64,000 bases of DNA from Castellaniella daejeonensis. Its GTDB lineage: Bacteria; Pseudomonadota; Gammaproteobacteria; Burkholderiales; Burkholderiaceae_B. The stretch's first letter is position 1, and every line of letters starts with the position of its first letter. Shown one piece after another: positions 50,178-58,998 of this stretch. The stretch spans positions 186,001-250,000 of the forward strand of contig NZ_BAAAFN010000015.1 in the NCBI RefSeq assembly GCF_039523555.1. Direction: 5' to 3'. A program made the position numbers and the translations under genes. Under the pieces are notes generated by a model, which was not told the origin of the DNA, ran no database searches, and saw only the letters and a program-made list of their open reading frames with translations.

Positions 50178-50908
50178 GCCAGGCGTCCGGCCCGGCGGTG
50201 CCCGCCATCGAGTTGCAGCAGCTCTGGCTGGGCTGGCGCGACCGGATCGCGGTGCGCGATGCCAGCGGTGCGTTTCCGCAGGGTTCGATGACGGCGGTGG
50301 TGGGCCCCAACGGCGCCGGAAAGTCCACGCTGATCAAGGCCATGGCCGGGCGCCTGAGCCCCATTCGCGGGCGCATCCGGATCGATCCCGAGATCGCGGG
50401 CGAACTGGCCTGCCTGCCGCAGTCGGCCGAACTGGACCTGGATTTTCCCGTCAGCACGTTCGACCTGGTGGCCATGGGCGCCTGGCATCGGCTGGGCGCC
50501 TGGCGCGGCCTGGACGAGGCAGGCCGGGATGCCGTCGAAGCCGCGCTGCGCGCCGTGGGCCTGGCCGGCCTGGGCCGCCAGCCCGTGAATACGCTGTCCG
50601 GCGGCCAGCGGCAGCGTGCCCTGTTTGCGCGGCTGATGCTGCGCGATGCGCGGGTGATCCTGCTGGACGAGCCCTTTGCCGCCGTGGACCGGGCCACCAC
50701 CGAAGATCTGCTGGCCCTGCTGCATCGATGGCATGGCGAGGGGCGCACCCTGATCGCCGTGCTGCACGATCTGGATATGGTGCGCGCCTATTTCCCGCAG
50801 GCGCTGCTGCTGGCCGGGCAGGTCGTGGGCTGGGGGGACAGCGGCCAGGTGCTGTGCGCGTCCAATCTGCACCTGGCCCGCCACCTGTGCGCCGGGGGGG
50901 CCGCCTGA
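50168..50908 (+). CDS. znuC: Zinc ABC transporter ATP-binding protein
   Basis: A 246-residue ABC ATPase. Walker A is VGPNGAGKSTLIK (about residue 48), the signature is NTLSGGQRQRAL, Walker B is RVILLDEPFAAVDRAT and the H-loop is AVLHDLDMV. Start candidates ATG 50168 and GTG 50171 lie in the end of the small upstream ORF. Its stop overlaps the znuB start (TGATG at 50906-50910). Confidence 0.95.
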   Translation: MVVSQASGPAVPAIELQQLWLGWRDRIAVRDASGAFPQGSMTAVVGPNGAGKSTLIKAMAGRLSPIRGRIRIDPEIAGELACLPQSAELDLDFPVSTFDLVAMGAWHRLGAWRGLDEAGRDAVEAALRAVGLAGLGRQPVNTLSGGQRQRALFARLMLRDARVILLDEPFAAVDRATTEDLLALLHRWHGEGRTLIAVLHDLDMVRAYFPQALLLAGQVVGWGDSGQVLCASNLHLARHLCAGGAA

Positions 50909-51813
50909 TGGACCTGTGGAGCCTGCTGGCGCAGCCTTTCATCGACTACGGCTTCATGCGCCGCGCCCTGGCGGGCGCCCTGGCGCTGGCCTTCGCCGCC
51001 GGGCCGCTGGGAGTGTTCCTGGTGCTGCGCCGCCTCAGCCTGATGGGCGATGCCATGGCGCATGCGATCCTGCCGGGGGTGGCGGTCGGTTTCCTGACGG
51101 CCGGGCTGTCCATGACGGCCATGACGCTGGGGGGCATGGTCACCGGTGTGGCGGTGGCGGTGCTGGCCGGCCTGGTGTCGCGCATGACACCCCTGCGCGA
51201 GGACGCCAGTTTCGCGGCCTTCTACCTGGTGTCCCTGGGCCTGGGGGTGCTGCTGGTGTCCCTGAAGGGCACCAACATGGACCTGATCCACGTGCTGTTC
51301 GGCACAGTCCTGGGGCTCGGCGACGCCGCCCTGATCCTGGTCACGGTCGTCAGCAGCGTCACGCTGCTGGCGCTGGCCGCGCTGCTGCGCGTGCTGGCGA
51401 TGGAATGCCTGGACCCGGGCTTCCTGCGCGCCGAAGGCCGGGCGGGCGCCTGGGCGCACATCGGTTTCCTGCTGCTGCTGGTCATGAACCTGGTGGCCGG
51501 CTTCCAGGTGCTGGGCACGCTGATGGTGGTGGGCATCATGATGCTGCCCGCGACGGCTGCCCGGTTCTGGGTGCGGCCCGTGGGAAGCCAGATGGTGCTG
51601 GCCGCCGTCCTGGGCGCCCTGGCGTCTTATGCGGGCCTGCTGGTGTCCTATCACGCCGATGTGCCCGCGTCGCCCGCCATCATCCTGGGGGCGGGGGCGA
51701 TTCATTTCATTTCGGTGGCGTTCGGGCCGCATGGCGGCATCCTGCTGGCCGTGCGCGAGGCGCGGGCGCGCCGCGCGAGACTGTTGCAGTCCATGAAGGA
51801 GAGGAGTCAATGA
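50908..51813 (+). CDS. znuB: Zinc ABC transporter permease
   Basis: A 301-residue ABC-3 family permease with eight to nine helices. FMRRALAGALALAFAAGPLGVFLVLRRLSLMGDAMAHAILPGVA at the start, ATAARFWV and the final LGAGAIHFISVAFGP are typical. It is coupled to znuC and znuA at both ends (ATGA at 51810-51813). Confidence 0.95.
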   Translation: MDLWSLLAQPFIDYGFMRRALAGALALAFAAGPLGVFLVLRRLSLMGDAMAHAILPGVAVGFLTAGLSMTAMTLGGMVTGVAVAVLAGLVSRMTPLREDASFAAFYLVSLGLGVLLVSLKGTNMDLIHVLFGTVLGLGDAALILVTVVSSVTLLALAALLRVLAMECLDPGFLRAEGRAGAWAHIGFLLLLVMNLVAGFQVLGTLMVVGIMMLPATAARFWVRPVGSQMVLAAVLGALASYAGLLVSYHADVPASPAIILGAGAIHFISVAFGPHGGILLAVREARARRARLLQSMKERSQ

Positions 51814-52916
51814 TGCAGGAACGGTGGTCTTTTCTCGCCGGGCCGGCCCGAAACCGGGCGCGCGCCACCGTGGCGCGGCGACGCGCCGTGGAGCGCTTCC
51901 AGCAGGTGTTCCTGCGCCTGGCGGCGGGCGCCGTGTGCGCGGTGGCCCTGGGCGTGGCCGCGGCTCCGCAGGCGGCCCGGGCCGAGGGCGCGGCGGGCGA
52001 CGGTCGGCTGCCCGTGGTGGCCTCGTTCTCGATCCTGGGCGACATCGTGCGCCAGGTGGGCGGGGACGACGTCCGGCTGGATGTCCTCGTCGGGCCGATG
52101 CGCGATGCCCATACGTTCGAGCCGACCCCGAAGGATGCGCGCGCCCTGGGGCAGGCCCGGGTGCTGGTGGTCAACGGCCTGGGCTTCGAATCCTGGATGC
52201 CGCGCCTGGTCGAGGCTGCCGGCTTCAAGGGGCGCACGATCGAAGCCTCGCGAGGTGTGCAGCCCAGGCGACTGGATGACGGGGAGGACGGGCCCGAGGA
52301 TCATGCGCACGAGGATCACGCGCATGAAGAAGCGGGCGGCGGCGCCCATGCGGATGCAGGGCATGGCCACGACCACGACCATGGCGGCGTCGATCCCCAC
52401 GCCTGGCAGGACCTGGCCAATGGCGTGATCTATGCGCGCAACATCGCGCGGGGGCTGGCCGATGCCGATCCGGCCCATGCTTCCGCCTACCAGGCACGGG
52501 CGGAAGCCTATGTGCGCAAGCTGCGCCAGGCCGATGCCGAGTGGCACCGGAAGCTGGACGCCATTCCCGCCGGCCGGCGCGTGCTGGCGACCTCGCACGA
52601 TGCCTTCGGGTATTTCGGCGCGGCCTACGGGATCGAGGTCCTGTCGGTCGTCGGCCTGTCCAGCGAAGCCGAGCCATCGGCGCGCGCCATGGCCGATCTG
52701 GTGGCGCGGATCCGCGCGCACCACGTGCGGGCGTTGTTCCTGGAACAGGGCGGCAATGCGCGCGCCCTGCGGCAGGTCGCGGCCGAGACCGGCGTGAAGC
52801 CGGGCGGCGCGCTGTATGCGGACACGCTGGATCTGCCGGGACACGAGGCTTCGACCTACCTGGGCATGTTCCGCTGGAATACGGAACAGCTGTTGCAAGC
52901 CTTCGAGGCGCCGTAG
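51810..52916 (+). CDS. znuA: Zinc ABC transporter substrate-binding protein
   Basis: A 368-residue periplasmic cluster A-I binding protein. The N terminus is long: a charged stretch of ~30 residues precedes the hydrophobic signal (LRLAAGAVCAVALGVAAAPQAARA). VVASFSILGDIVRQVGGDDV and MRDAHTFEPTPKDARAL hold the first metal His. A His/Asp-rich loop (HAHEDHAHEEAGGG, then HADAGHGHDHDHGG, about residues 170-200) is characteristic of ZnuA. Further ligands are in HDAFGYFGAAYGI and the C-terminal ADTLDLPG segment. Confidence 0.95.
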   Translation: MMQERWSFLAGPARNRARATVARRRAVERFQQVFLRLAAGAVCAVALGVAAAPQAARAEGAAGDGRLPVVASFSILGDIVRQVGGDDVRLDVLVGPMRDAHTFEPTPKDARALGQARVLVVNGLGFESWMPRLVEAAGFKGRTIEASRGVQPRRLDDGEDGPEDHAHEDHAHEEAGGGAHADAGHGHDHDHGGVDPHAWQDLANGVIYARNIARGLADADPAHASAYQARAEAYVRKLRQADAEWHRKLDAIPAGRRVLATSHDAFGYFGAAYGIEVLSVVGLSSEAEPSARAMADLVARIRAHHVRALFLEQGGNARALRQVAAETGVKPGGALYADTLDLPGHEASTYLGMFRWNTEQLLQAFEAP

Positions 52917-52937
52917 CCCGGGCATGCGCCCGCCGCG

Positions 52938-53984
52938 TCAGTCTTTCGTCTTGCGGTGTGCCCGGGGGTGGGCCTGGTCGTAGCTGGCGGCCAGGTGCTG
53001 GAAGTCCAGCCGGGTGTAGATCTGGGTCGTGGAAATATTGGCGTGTCCCAGCAATTCCTGCACGGCGCGCAGGTCCTGGGCGGATTGCAGCAGGTGGCTG
53101 GCAAAGCTGTGCCGCAGGCTGTGCGGGTGCACGTGCAGCGGCAGGCCGACGCGCTGCGCCAGGGCCTGCAGGCGCAACTGCACCACGCGCGGGCTGATGC
53201 GCTGCCCGCGCTCACCCAGGAATAGCGCGGCCCGGGCATCCTCGTCGGACCTGGGGTTCAGCAGCCCGTCGCGGACTTCCAGCCAGGCCTGCAGGGCGGC
53301 CAGGGCATGGCGGCCCAGCGGCACGATCCGGGTCTTGCCGCCCTTGCCCCGCACCACGGCCTCTCCTTCGTCGGCCAGTATCCAGCTGTGCGAGACATGG
53401 TCGGGCGCGCGCACCGGCCGCCAATCCAGGCCGACCAGTTCCGACAACCGCAGGCCGCCGGAATACAGGATCTCGAACATGGCCATGTCGCGCCGTTCGA
53501 CCGGGGTTTCGGCGGGCGGCAGATGGCTGCGGTCCAGCAGGGCCTGGGCCTGGTCCACGGACAGGGCCTTGGGCAGGCTGTGCGGAATCCGGGGGGCGCG
53601 CACGCCGTGGGCCGGGTTGCGCGTCAGGCCGGCGGCCGGCGCGCGCCATTCGTAGTAGCCGCGCCAGGCGGCCAGGGTGCGTGCCAGGCTGCGGGGCTGC
53701 AGCCCGGAGGCGTGCAGCCGCCCCAGGGCCTGACGGATGTGGGACTCGCCCAGCGAGTCCAGCGGCTGGCCGGGAAAGCATTGCCGCAGCGCCCGCAGGT
53801 CGCGGCGGTAGGCGGCGATCGTATGGTCGGAATAGCGCTGCTGCGCGCCCAGTTCCGACAGCCAGGCCTCGGTCAGGGCGTCGTCGGGCGCGGCTTGCGT
53901 GGGCGTGGGTTCCGCCGGCCGTCCGGGGGGGGTTCCGGTCTGCGCTGCTGCGCGCGGCCGCCGGCCGCCGGGGCGCGCGGTCAT
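52938..53984 (-). CDS. xerC: Site-specific tyrosine recombinase
   Basis: A 348-residue recombinase that resolves chromosome dimers at dif with XerD. Catalytic residues: Arg in YSGGLRLSELVGLDW, Lys in GKGGKTRIVPLG, HxxR in HPHSLRHSFASHLLQ, His in LLGHANISTTQ and the Tyr in IYTRLDFQHLA. The N-terminal SAM-like domain is normal, but an extra ~45-residue Pro/Arg/Ala-rich N terminus is present if translation starts at MTARPGG. The gene follows DUF484 by 13 bases, the usual dapF-DUF484-xerC order. Confidence 0.95.
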   Translation of the reverse strand: MTARPGGRRPRAAAQTGTPPGRPAEPTPTQAAPDDALTEAWLSELGAQQRYSDHTIAAYRRDLRALRQCFPGQPLDSLGESHIRQALGRLHASGLQPRSLARTLAAWRGYYEWRAPAAGLTRNPAHGVRAPRIPHSLPKALSVDQAQALLDRSHLPPAETPVERRDMAMFEILYSGGLRLSELVGLDWRPVRAPDHVSHSWILADEGEAVVRGKGGKTRIVPLGRHALAALQAWLEVRDGLLNPRSDEDARAALFLGERGQRISPRVVQLRLQALAQRVGLPLHVHPHSLRHSFASHLLQSAQDLRAVQELLGHANISTTQIYTRLDFQHLAASYDQAHPRAHRKTKD

Positions 53985-53997
53985 GGCGGCCCGCCGC

Positions 53998-54678
53998 TCA
54001 GGCGGCCTCGGGCGCCGTGCGGGCGAGGCGGCCCAGCGCCGCGCCCGCCAGGGACGCAATCAGCGACAGGAAGGCCGTGCCCATGTCCGGCGTGAAGCGC
54101 TGGGCGTCGTCCGAGCCCAGGACCAGCAGGCCGACCGGCGCGTTGCCGCTCAGCGTGCGCAGGGGCAGGATCGCCAGCGAGGCGGGCTCGGACGCCAGCC
54201 AGCGGGCGGCTTCCTGGTCCTTGAGCGGCCCGCAGTAGGGCTGCTCGAGGTGTTCGGCATAGGCCCGGATGTCGGCGTCGACATCCTGGGAGAATTCGCT
54301 GTCTTCCAGCGCGGGCAGGTCCCAGACCCGCAGGGCGATGGCGCTCAGGTCGAACTGGTCCGACAGGCTGCGGATGATGTGGGCCGGGATTCGGCCGGCA
54401 TCGGGCTCGGCCAGCATGCGCGCGCACCACTGCATGAGCGACTGGTTGATGCGCTCGTTGCCCCCGGCGTTGTGCAGCAGTTGCATCAGCCGGTGCTCGT
54501 GCTCCTTCACGCGCGCGCGCAGGGTGAGGATCTGCCGCTCGCCCAGCGAGATCGCGCGGGCCTGGTGGGGATGGGGCACGTTCAGCGAGGCGAAGACGTC
54601 GGCGTGCGCCTCGAAGAAATCGGGGTTGCGGCTGAGGAAATCCGCCACATCCTGGGCGGTGAGCGCATCCTGTGTCAT
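53998..54678 (-). CDS. DUF484 family protein
   Basis: A 226-residue GAF-like-fold protein. It opens LTAQDVADFLSRNPDFFEAHADVFASLNVPHPHQ, followed by ISLGERQILTLRARVKEHEHRL, both diagnostic. The function is unknown; DUF484 genes lie between dapF and xerC in most gamma- and betaproteobacteria. It follows dapF by 30 bases. Confidence 0.93.
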   Translation of the reverse strand: MTQDALTAQDVADFLSRNPDFFEAHADVFASLNVPHPHQARAISLGERQILTLRARVKEHEHRLMQLLHNAGGNERINQSLMQWCARMLAEPDAGRIPAHIIRSLSDQFDLSAIALRVWDLPALEDSEFSQDVDADIRAYAEHLEQPYCGPLKDQEAARWLASEPASLAILPLRTLSGNAPVGLLVLGSDDAQRFTPDMGTAFLSLIASLAGAALGRLARTAPEAA

Positions 54679-54708
54679 ATGCTTTCCGTCGATAGGGGTG
54701 AACGGGGC

Positions 54709-55578
54709 CTAGGCCGCCGTAAGGGCGTCGATGTCGATCTGGCCGTGGAAAACCGTGACGGCCGGACCCTGCATGCGCAGGTCGTGGCCGTCCCATTCGA
54801 TCCGCAGGGTGCCGCCGCGGGTGTCCACCCGCACCGGGCTGTCCAGCAGGCCGCGCCGGATGCCGGCGACGGCGGCGGCGCAGGCGCCGGTGCCGCAGGC
54901 CAGGGTCTCGCCCGCGCCGCGCTCGTAGACCCGCAGCCGGATGTGGTGGCGGTCCACCACCTGCATGAAGCCGGCGTTGACGCGCCGGGCGAAGCGGGGG
55001 TGGGATTCGATCGCCGGCCCCATGCGGGCGACCGGATGCGTGTCCACGTCGTCGACCTGGACCACGGCGTGCGGGTTGGAGATTGCCACCAGCGAGCACC
55101 AGGCTTCGCCCGCCTCGGGCGGAAGATCCAGCCGGTACAGGGTGTCCTGGCCGCAGGCACGGGTTTCAAGGCCGGCAGGATCGAAGCCCAGGTCGGAAGG
55201 CGCGAAGGCGGTGCGGCCCATGTCCACGCCGACCTGGCCGTCGTCGGCCTCGTGCAGCACGATCAGGCCGGTGGCGATCTCGGCGCGCAACGGGTTGCGC
55301 CGCGACAGGCCCTGCTCGTGCACGAAGCGCACGAAGCAGCGCGCGCCGTTTCCGCAGTGCTCGACTTCGCCGCCGTCGGCGTTGAAGATCCGGTAGCGGA
55401 AGTCCGCATCTGGGTGCAGGGGCTCTTCGACCAGCAGGATCTGGTCGGCGCCGATGCCGAAGTGGCGGTCGGCCAGGGCCCGCGCCCGCGCGGGCGTCAT
55501 GTCGATGGATTGGCGCACGCCGTCCAGGACGACGAAGTCGTTGCCCGCGCCGTGCATTTTGGTGAAATTCCAGATCAT
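54709..55578 (-). CDS. dapF: Diaminopimelate epimerase
   Basis: A 289-residue cofactor-free epimerase converting LL- to meso-diaminopimelate for lysine and peptidoglycan. The catalytic cysteines are in HCGNGARCFVRF (about residue 79) and LACGTGACAAAVAG (about residue 224). FTKMHGAGNDFVVLD is the N-terminal signature. The ATG at 55578 is six bases after GATAAT with no ideal ribosome site, so it appears leaderless; an in-frame ATG at 55596 exists upstream of that element. Confidence 0.96.
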   Translation of the reverse strand: MIWNFTKMHGAGNDFVVLDGVRQSIDMTPARARALADRHFGIGADQILLVEEPLHPDADFRYRIFNADGGEVEHCGNGARCFVRFVHEQGLSRRNPLRAEIATGLIVLHEADDGQVGVDMGRTAFAPSDLGFDPAGLETRACGQDTLYRLDLPPEAGEAWCSLVAISNPHAVVQVDDVDTHPVARMGPAIESHPRFARRVNAGFMQVVDRHHIRLRVYERGAGETLACGTGACAAAVAGIRRGLLDSPVRVDTRGGTLRIEWDGHDLRMQGPAVTVFHGQIDIDALTAA

Positions 55579-55584
55579 CGCCGC

Positions 55585-55590
55585 ATTATC
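55585..55590 (-). promoter_or_regulatory. -10 element of a predicted leaderless dapF mRNA
   Basis: On the minus strand GATAAT (55590-55585), then GCGGCG, then the dapF ATG (55578). The predicted +1 is the A of the AUG. AGGA overlaps the -10 and would not be in this transcript. Confidence 0.55.
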
Positions 55591-55668
55591 CTGCAAAAGC
55601 GGGCCCCGGTGGCTCTCATCCCGTTCCCGTGTGGTCCGGAGGCACGGCCGGGCGGGTGCGCGCCCGGA

Positions 55669-56559
55669 TCAATAGAACCCCGCCTCGCCCTCGGGCCGCG
55701 TCTTGAAACGCCGATGCACCCAATAATACTGGGCCGGATCGAGCCGGACTTCGGCCTCGATCAGGGCATTCAGGCGGGCGGTGGCCGCTTCGGGGCTGTC
55801 ATCGCCGGGGAAATTCCCGACGGGCGGGCCGACGTCCACCCGGTAGCGGCCCGTTTCGGGGTCCAGGCGGCTGATGACCGGCACCACCGCGGCATCCCAG
55901 GAAGCCGCGATCTGCGCGGCCGACAGCAGGGTGGCGGCAGGCACGCCGAAGAAGGGAATGAAGGCGCTGCCCTGGCGGCCGAAATCCATGTCCGGCAGGT
56001 AGTACACGGGGATGCCCTTGCGCAGGTGCCGGATCAGGCCGCGCACGCCGTCGTGGCGGCTGACCAGGTGGACCTGGTTGAAGCGCCCGCGCCCCAGGCG
56101 CACGATCTCGTCGACGTCCGCGTCGCTCTGGCGCGTATACAGCGTGGCCGATTCCTTCAGGAACAGGGTCAGGCGGGTGGCGGCGGCATCCAGGGCGATG
56201 AAATGCGGGGCGAACATCAGGATGCGGCGCCCCTGGTCCAGCAGTGCCTGCAGGTGGTGCTCGCCGTGCAACTCGACCGTATCCAGGATGCGCTCGGGCG
56301 TGCCGAACCAGCACAGGCCCCGGTCGACGAAGGACTGGGCCAGCAGGCGGAAATGGCGGCGTGCCAGGGCATCGCGGTCAGCCGGCGACAGGGCGGGAAA
56401 ACAGCGTTCCAGGTTCACCCGGACGATGTGGGCGCGCGAGCGCAGCAGGCGCGGCGTCAGCCAGCCCAGGATGCGTCCCCAGCGCAGCCGCGCGCGGGTG
56501 GAACAGCGGCCGAAATGGCCCAGAACGGCGCGCAGCAGGGGTTTCTTATCGAAGGCCAT
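55669..56559 (-). CDS. LpxL/HtrB-family lysophospholipid acyltransferase
   Basis: A 296-residue inner-membrane acyltransferase of the lipid A secondary acylation family. The HX4D catalytic motif is in MFAPHFIALD (about residue 115). LLAQSFVDRGLCWFG, YYLPDMDFGRQGSAFIPFFG and YYWVHRRFKTRPEGE are typical LpxL segments. It is the second of two tandem LpxL-type genes, 41 bases after the other. Which acyl chain it adds is unknown. Confidence 0.93.
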   Translation of the reverse strand: MAFDKKPLLRAVLGHFGRCSTRARLRWGRILGWLTPRLLRSRAHIVRVNLERCFPALSPADRDALARRHFRLLAQSFVDRGLCWFGTPERILDTVELHGEHHLQALLDQGRRILMFAPHFIALDAAATRLTLFLKESATLYTRQSDADVDEIVRLGRGRFNQVHLVSRHDGVRGLIRHLRKGIPVYYLPDMDFGRQGSAFIPFFGVPAATLLSAAQIAASWDAAVVPVISRLDPETGRYRVDVGPPVGNFPGDDSPEAATARLNALIEAEVRLDPAQYYWVHRRFKTRPEGEAGFY

Positions 56560-56600
56560 GGTCGGGGAATCGGGTGGGGACGGTGCCGGTGCGGGGGCGG

Positions 56601-57467
56601 TCAGACCGGTTCATGGGGCGTGGGCCGGTCGGGATGGGGCGGGGCGTCGTCCGGTTCCTTGTAGCGGTTGTAGCTCCACAGGTATTGTTCCGGAAAGCGC
56701 CGGATCAGGGTCTCCATCGCCTGGTTGATGGCGGCGGCCAGCGCGGCCGGATCGCCGGGCAGCGGCTCGGGCAGGCGCAGGTAGTGGATGCGCCAGCCGC
56801 GTCCGTGCGGCAGGCGCTCGCCGGCCGTCAGGATCACGGCCACGCCTGTCTGCAGGGCCAGGCGCGCGGCCAGAGTCATGGTCAGGGCGGGGCGGCCGAA
56901 GAAAGGCAGCCAGACGCCGTCGCCTTCGCGCGGCACCTGATCGGGCAGCATGCCGACGGCCTCGCCGCGTTTCAGGGCGCGCACGAATTCGCGCACGCCG
57001 TTGCGGTTGGCGGGCACGGCGCGCAGATTGTGCATGTCGCGGGCGGATTCGACGATGGGGTCCAGCAGCGGGCTGCGCGATGGGCGGAACATCACCGTCA
57101 GCGGCCCATATTGCGTCAGGTGGCGCGCGGTGATCTCGAAACAGCCCAGGTGGGGCGTCAGGTACAGCACGCCCCGGCCTTCGGCCAGGGCGCCGCGCAC
57201 CACGTCTTCCTGGTCGCCTCCGGTCAGGGCCAGGCATTGCGGCGTGCGCCACCAGACCTTGGGGATTTCCAGGATCATGGCGCCGGATTCGGCGGCGGCG
57301 CGGCGGGCGAAGGACGGGTCGGCATAGCCCGCCTGGGCGGCATTGGCCTGCAGGCGGCGGCGGTAGCGGCCCGGAAACAGGTAGACAACCGTGCCGAGCA
57401 GCCGGCCGGTGGCCTGGAGCCAGGACAGGGGCAGCGCGGCCAGCAGGCGGACGAGGAACAGCAGCAT
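56601..57467 (-). CDS. LpxL/MsbB-family lysophospholipid acyltransferase
   Basis: A 288-residue acyltransferase. The N-terminal anchor (MLLFLVRLLAALPLSWLQAT) is followed by YLTPHLGCFE (HX4E), FRPSRSPLLDPIVESARD, GMLPDQVPREGDGVWLPFFG and FPEQYLWSYNRYKEP. The frame is open to 57575, but MLLFLVRLL is the family start. It probably acylates lipid A together with the adjacent paralogue. It is divergent from metK. Confidence 0.93.
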   Translation of the reverse strand: MLLFLVRLLAALPLSWLQATGRLLGTVVYLFPGRYRRRLQANAAQAGYADPSFARRAAAESGAMILEIPKVWWRTPQCLALTGGDQEDVVRGALAEGRGVLYLTPHLGCFEITARHLTQYGPLTVMFRPSRSPLLDPIVESARDMHNLRAVPANRNGVREFVRALKRGEAVGMLPDQVPREGDGVWLPFFGRPALTMTLAARLALQTGVAVILTAGERLPHGRGWRIHYLRLPEPLPGDPAALAAAINQAMETLIRRFPEQYLWSYNRYKEPDDAPPHPDRPTPHEPV

Positions 57468-57559
57468 GAAGGATGGGGATGCGATCTGTTCCGGCGTGGC
57501 GGCCAGGCCCGCGCAGGGGCGGGGGCCGTGCAAACACCACACCGGGGCATATGCTTTCT

Positions 57560-57588
57560 TTCGGACGGACTCCATTTTCGCTTAAAAT
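57560..57588 (+). promoter_or_regulatory. metK promoter
   Basis: TTCGGA (57560-57565), 17 bases, TAAAAT (57583-57588). The predicted start, about 57595, coincides with the first base of the riboswitch P1 stem. Confidence 0.6.
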
Positions 57589-57594
57589 GGCAGG

Positions 57595-57669
57595 GATCGC
57601 TGAGTTAACCGACAACTTGCGGAGCGATCACCCGGCCGATCCGCCTGGCCGGGCATTTTCCCGCTAAAG
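57595..57669 (+). ncRNA. SAM-II-like riboswitch upstream of metK
   Basis: P1 is GATCGCT (57595-57601) with AGCGATC (57623-57629), a perfect 7-bp stem. Its loop reads GAGTTAACCGACAACTTGCGG and carries the SAM-II hallmarks TTAACCG and TTGC. CCGCTAAAG (57661-57669) matches the SAM-II 3' GCTAAA element and can pair with CTTGCGG to close the pseudoknot. An extra hairpin, CCCGGCC/GGCCGGG (57631-57637 and 57647-57653), sits in the connecting loop, as in long-loop variants. Gene context (SAM synthetase) fits SAM feedback. Confidence 0.75.
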
Positions 57670-57719
57670 CGTCGCGCCCCGATATCCTGAAGAGGTGCAA
57701 CGCGTTTCGTTCAACCTCG

Positions 57720-57741
57720 CGCCGGTGAACCCGGCGTTTTT
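57720..57741 (+). terminator. Intrinsic terminator between riboswitch and metK
   Basis: CGCCGG (57720-57725), TGAAC, CCGGCG (57731-57736), then TTTTT. It ends immediately before the metK ribosome site (ACAGGA, 57742-57747). It cannot be an upstream gene's terminator because the upstream genes are divergent, so it should be the riboswitch expression platform. Confidence 0.75.
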
Positions 57742-57756
57742 ACAGGACGCATCGCT

Positions 57757-58920
57757 GTGGCAAACAACGATTTTCTCTTTACCTCCGAATCCGTCTCCGA
57801 AGGGCACCCCGACAAGGTCGCCGACCAGATCTCCGACGCCATCCTCGATGCGCTGCTCGAGCAGGACCCGAATTCCCGGGTCGCCGCCGAAACCCTCTGC
57901 AACACCGGCCTGGTCGTGCTGGCCGGCGAAATCACCTCGAGCGCCAACGTCGACTACATCCAGATCGCCCGCGATACGATCCGCCGCATCGGCTATGACA
58001 ACACCGATTACGGCATCGACTACAAGGGATGCGCGGTGCTGGTCGCCTACGACAAGCAGTCTCCCGACATCGCCCAGGGCGTGGACCGCTCTCCCGAAGA
58101 AATCCTGAATCAGGGCGCCGGCGACCAGGGCCTGATGTTCGGCTACGCCTGCGACGAAACCCCCGACCTGATGCCCGCGCCGATCTGGTATGCCCACCGC
58201 ATCGTGCAGCGCCAGGCCGAATTGCGCAAGGATGGCCGCCTGCCCTGGCTGCGCCCCGATGCGAAGTCCCAGGTCACCTTCCGCTACGTCGATGGCAAGC
58301 CGGCCGAAGTCGATACCGTGGTGCTGTCCACCCAGCATCATCCCGACATCTCCCAGGCGGAAATCCACGACGCCGCCATCGAGCACATCATCCGCCCGGT
58401 CTTCGCCAGCGGCCTGCTCACGGACAAGACCAAATTCCTGATCAACCCCACCGGCAAGTTCGTCATCGGTGGCCCGCAGGGCGACTGCGGCCTGACGGGG
58501 CGCAAGATCATCGTCGACACCTATGGCGGCGCCTGCCCGCACGGCGGCGGCGCGTTTTCCGGCAAGGACCCGTCCAAGGTCGACCGTTCCGCCGCCTATG
58601 CCGCGCGCTACGTGGCCAAGAACATCGTTGCCGCCGGTCTGGCGCGCCAGTGCCAGGTGCAGGTCAGCTACGCCATCGGCGTGGCGGAGCCGATCAACAT
58701 CACGGTCTACACCGAAGGCACCGGCGTGATCCCCGACGACCAGATCGCGCGCCTCGTGCGCGAGCACTTCGACCTGCGTCCCAAGGGCATCATCAACATG
58801 CTCGACCTGCTGCGTCCCATCTATTCCAAGTCCGCCGCCTACGGTCATTTCGGCCGCAGCGAGCCGGAATTCAGCTGGGAAGCCACCGACAAGGTCCAGG
58901 TCCTGAAGGCCGCTGCCTGA
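57757..58920 (+). CDS. metK: S-adenosylmethionine synthetase
   Basis: A 387-residue enzyme making SAM from methionine and ATP. SEGHPDKVADQISDAILDA at the N terminus, GAGDQGLMFGYAC, and the P-loop-like GGGAFSGKDPSKVDRSAAYA are intact. It starts at GTG (57757) with ACAGGA 9 bases upstream. Expression is probably set by the SAM-II-like element and terminator in its 160-base leader. Confidence 0.98.
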   Translation: MANNDFLFTSESVSEGHPDKVADQISDAILDALLEQDPNSRVAAETLCNTGLVVLAGEITSSANVDYIQIARDTIRRIGYDNTDYGIDYKGCAVLVAYDKQSPDIAQGVDRSPEEILNQGAGDQGLMFGYACDETPDLMPAPIWYAHRIVQRQAELRKDGRLPWLRPDAKSQVTFRYVDGKPAEVDTVVLSTQHHPDISQAEIHDAAIEHIIRPVFASGLLTDKTKFLINPTGKFVIGGPQGDCGLTGRKIIVDTYGGACPHGGGAFSGKDPSKVDRSAAYAARYVAKNIVAAGLARQCQVQVSYAIGVAEPINITVYTEGTGVIPDDQIARLVREHFDLRPKGIINMLDLLRPIYSKSAAYGHFGRSEPEFSWEATDKVQVLKAAA

Positions 58921-58946
58921 GAAAACCGCAGCCTGACGCCAACGGC

Positions 58947-58971
58947 GGCCCGCTTCGGCGGGCCGTTTTTC
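58947..58971 (+). terminator. Intrinsic terminator after metK
   Basis: GGCCCGC, TTCG tetraloop, GCGGGCC, then GTTTTT. A classical strong terminator 26 bases after the metK stop, before the convergent tetR gene. Confidence 0.92.
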
Positions 58972-58998
58972 TTCCGGCCGGCGGCTGCGGCGGGCGGC

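Noticed and set aside
57595..57669. SAH riboswitch as an explanation for the metK leader
   Set aside because: The GAGGAGCG and CAGGCTCGG-type SAH signatures are absent, while TTAACCG, TTGC and GCTAAA fit SAM-II.
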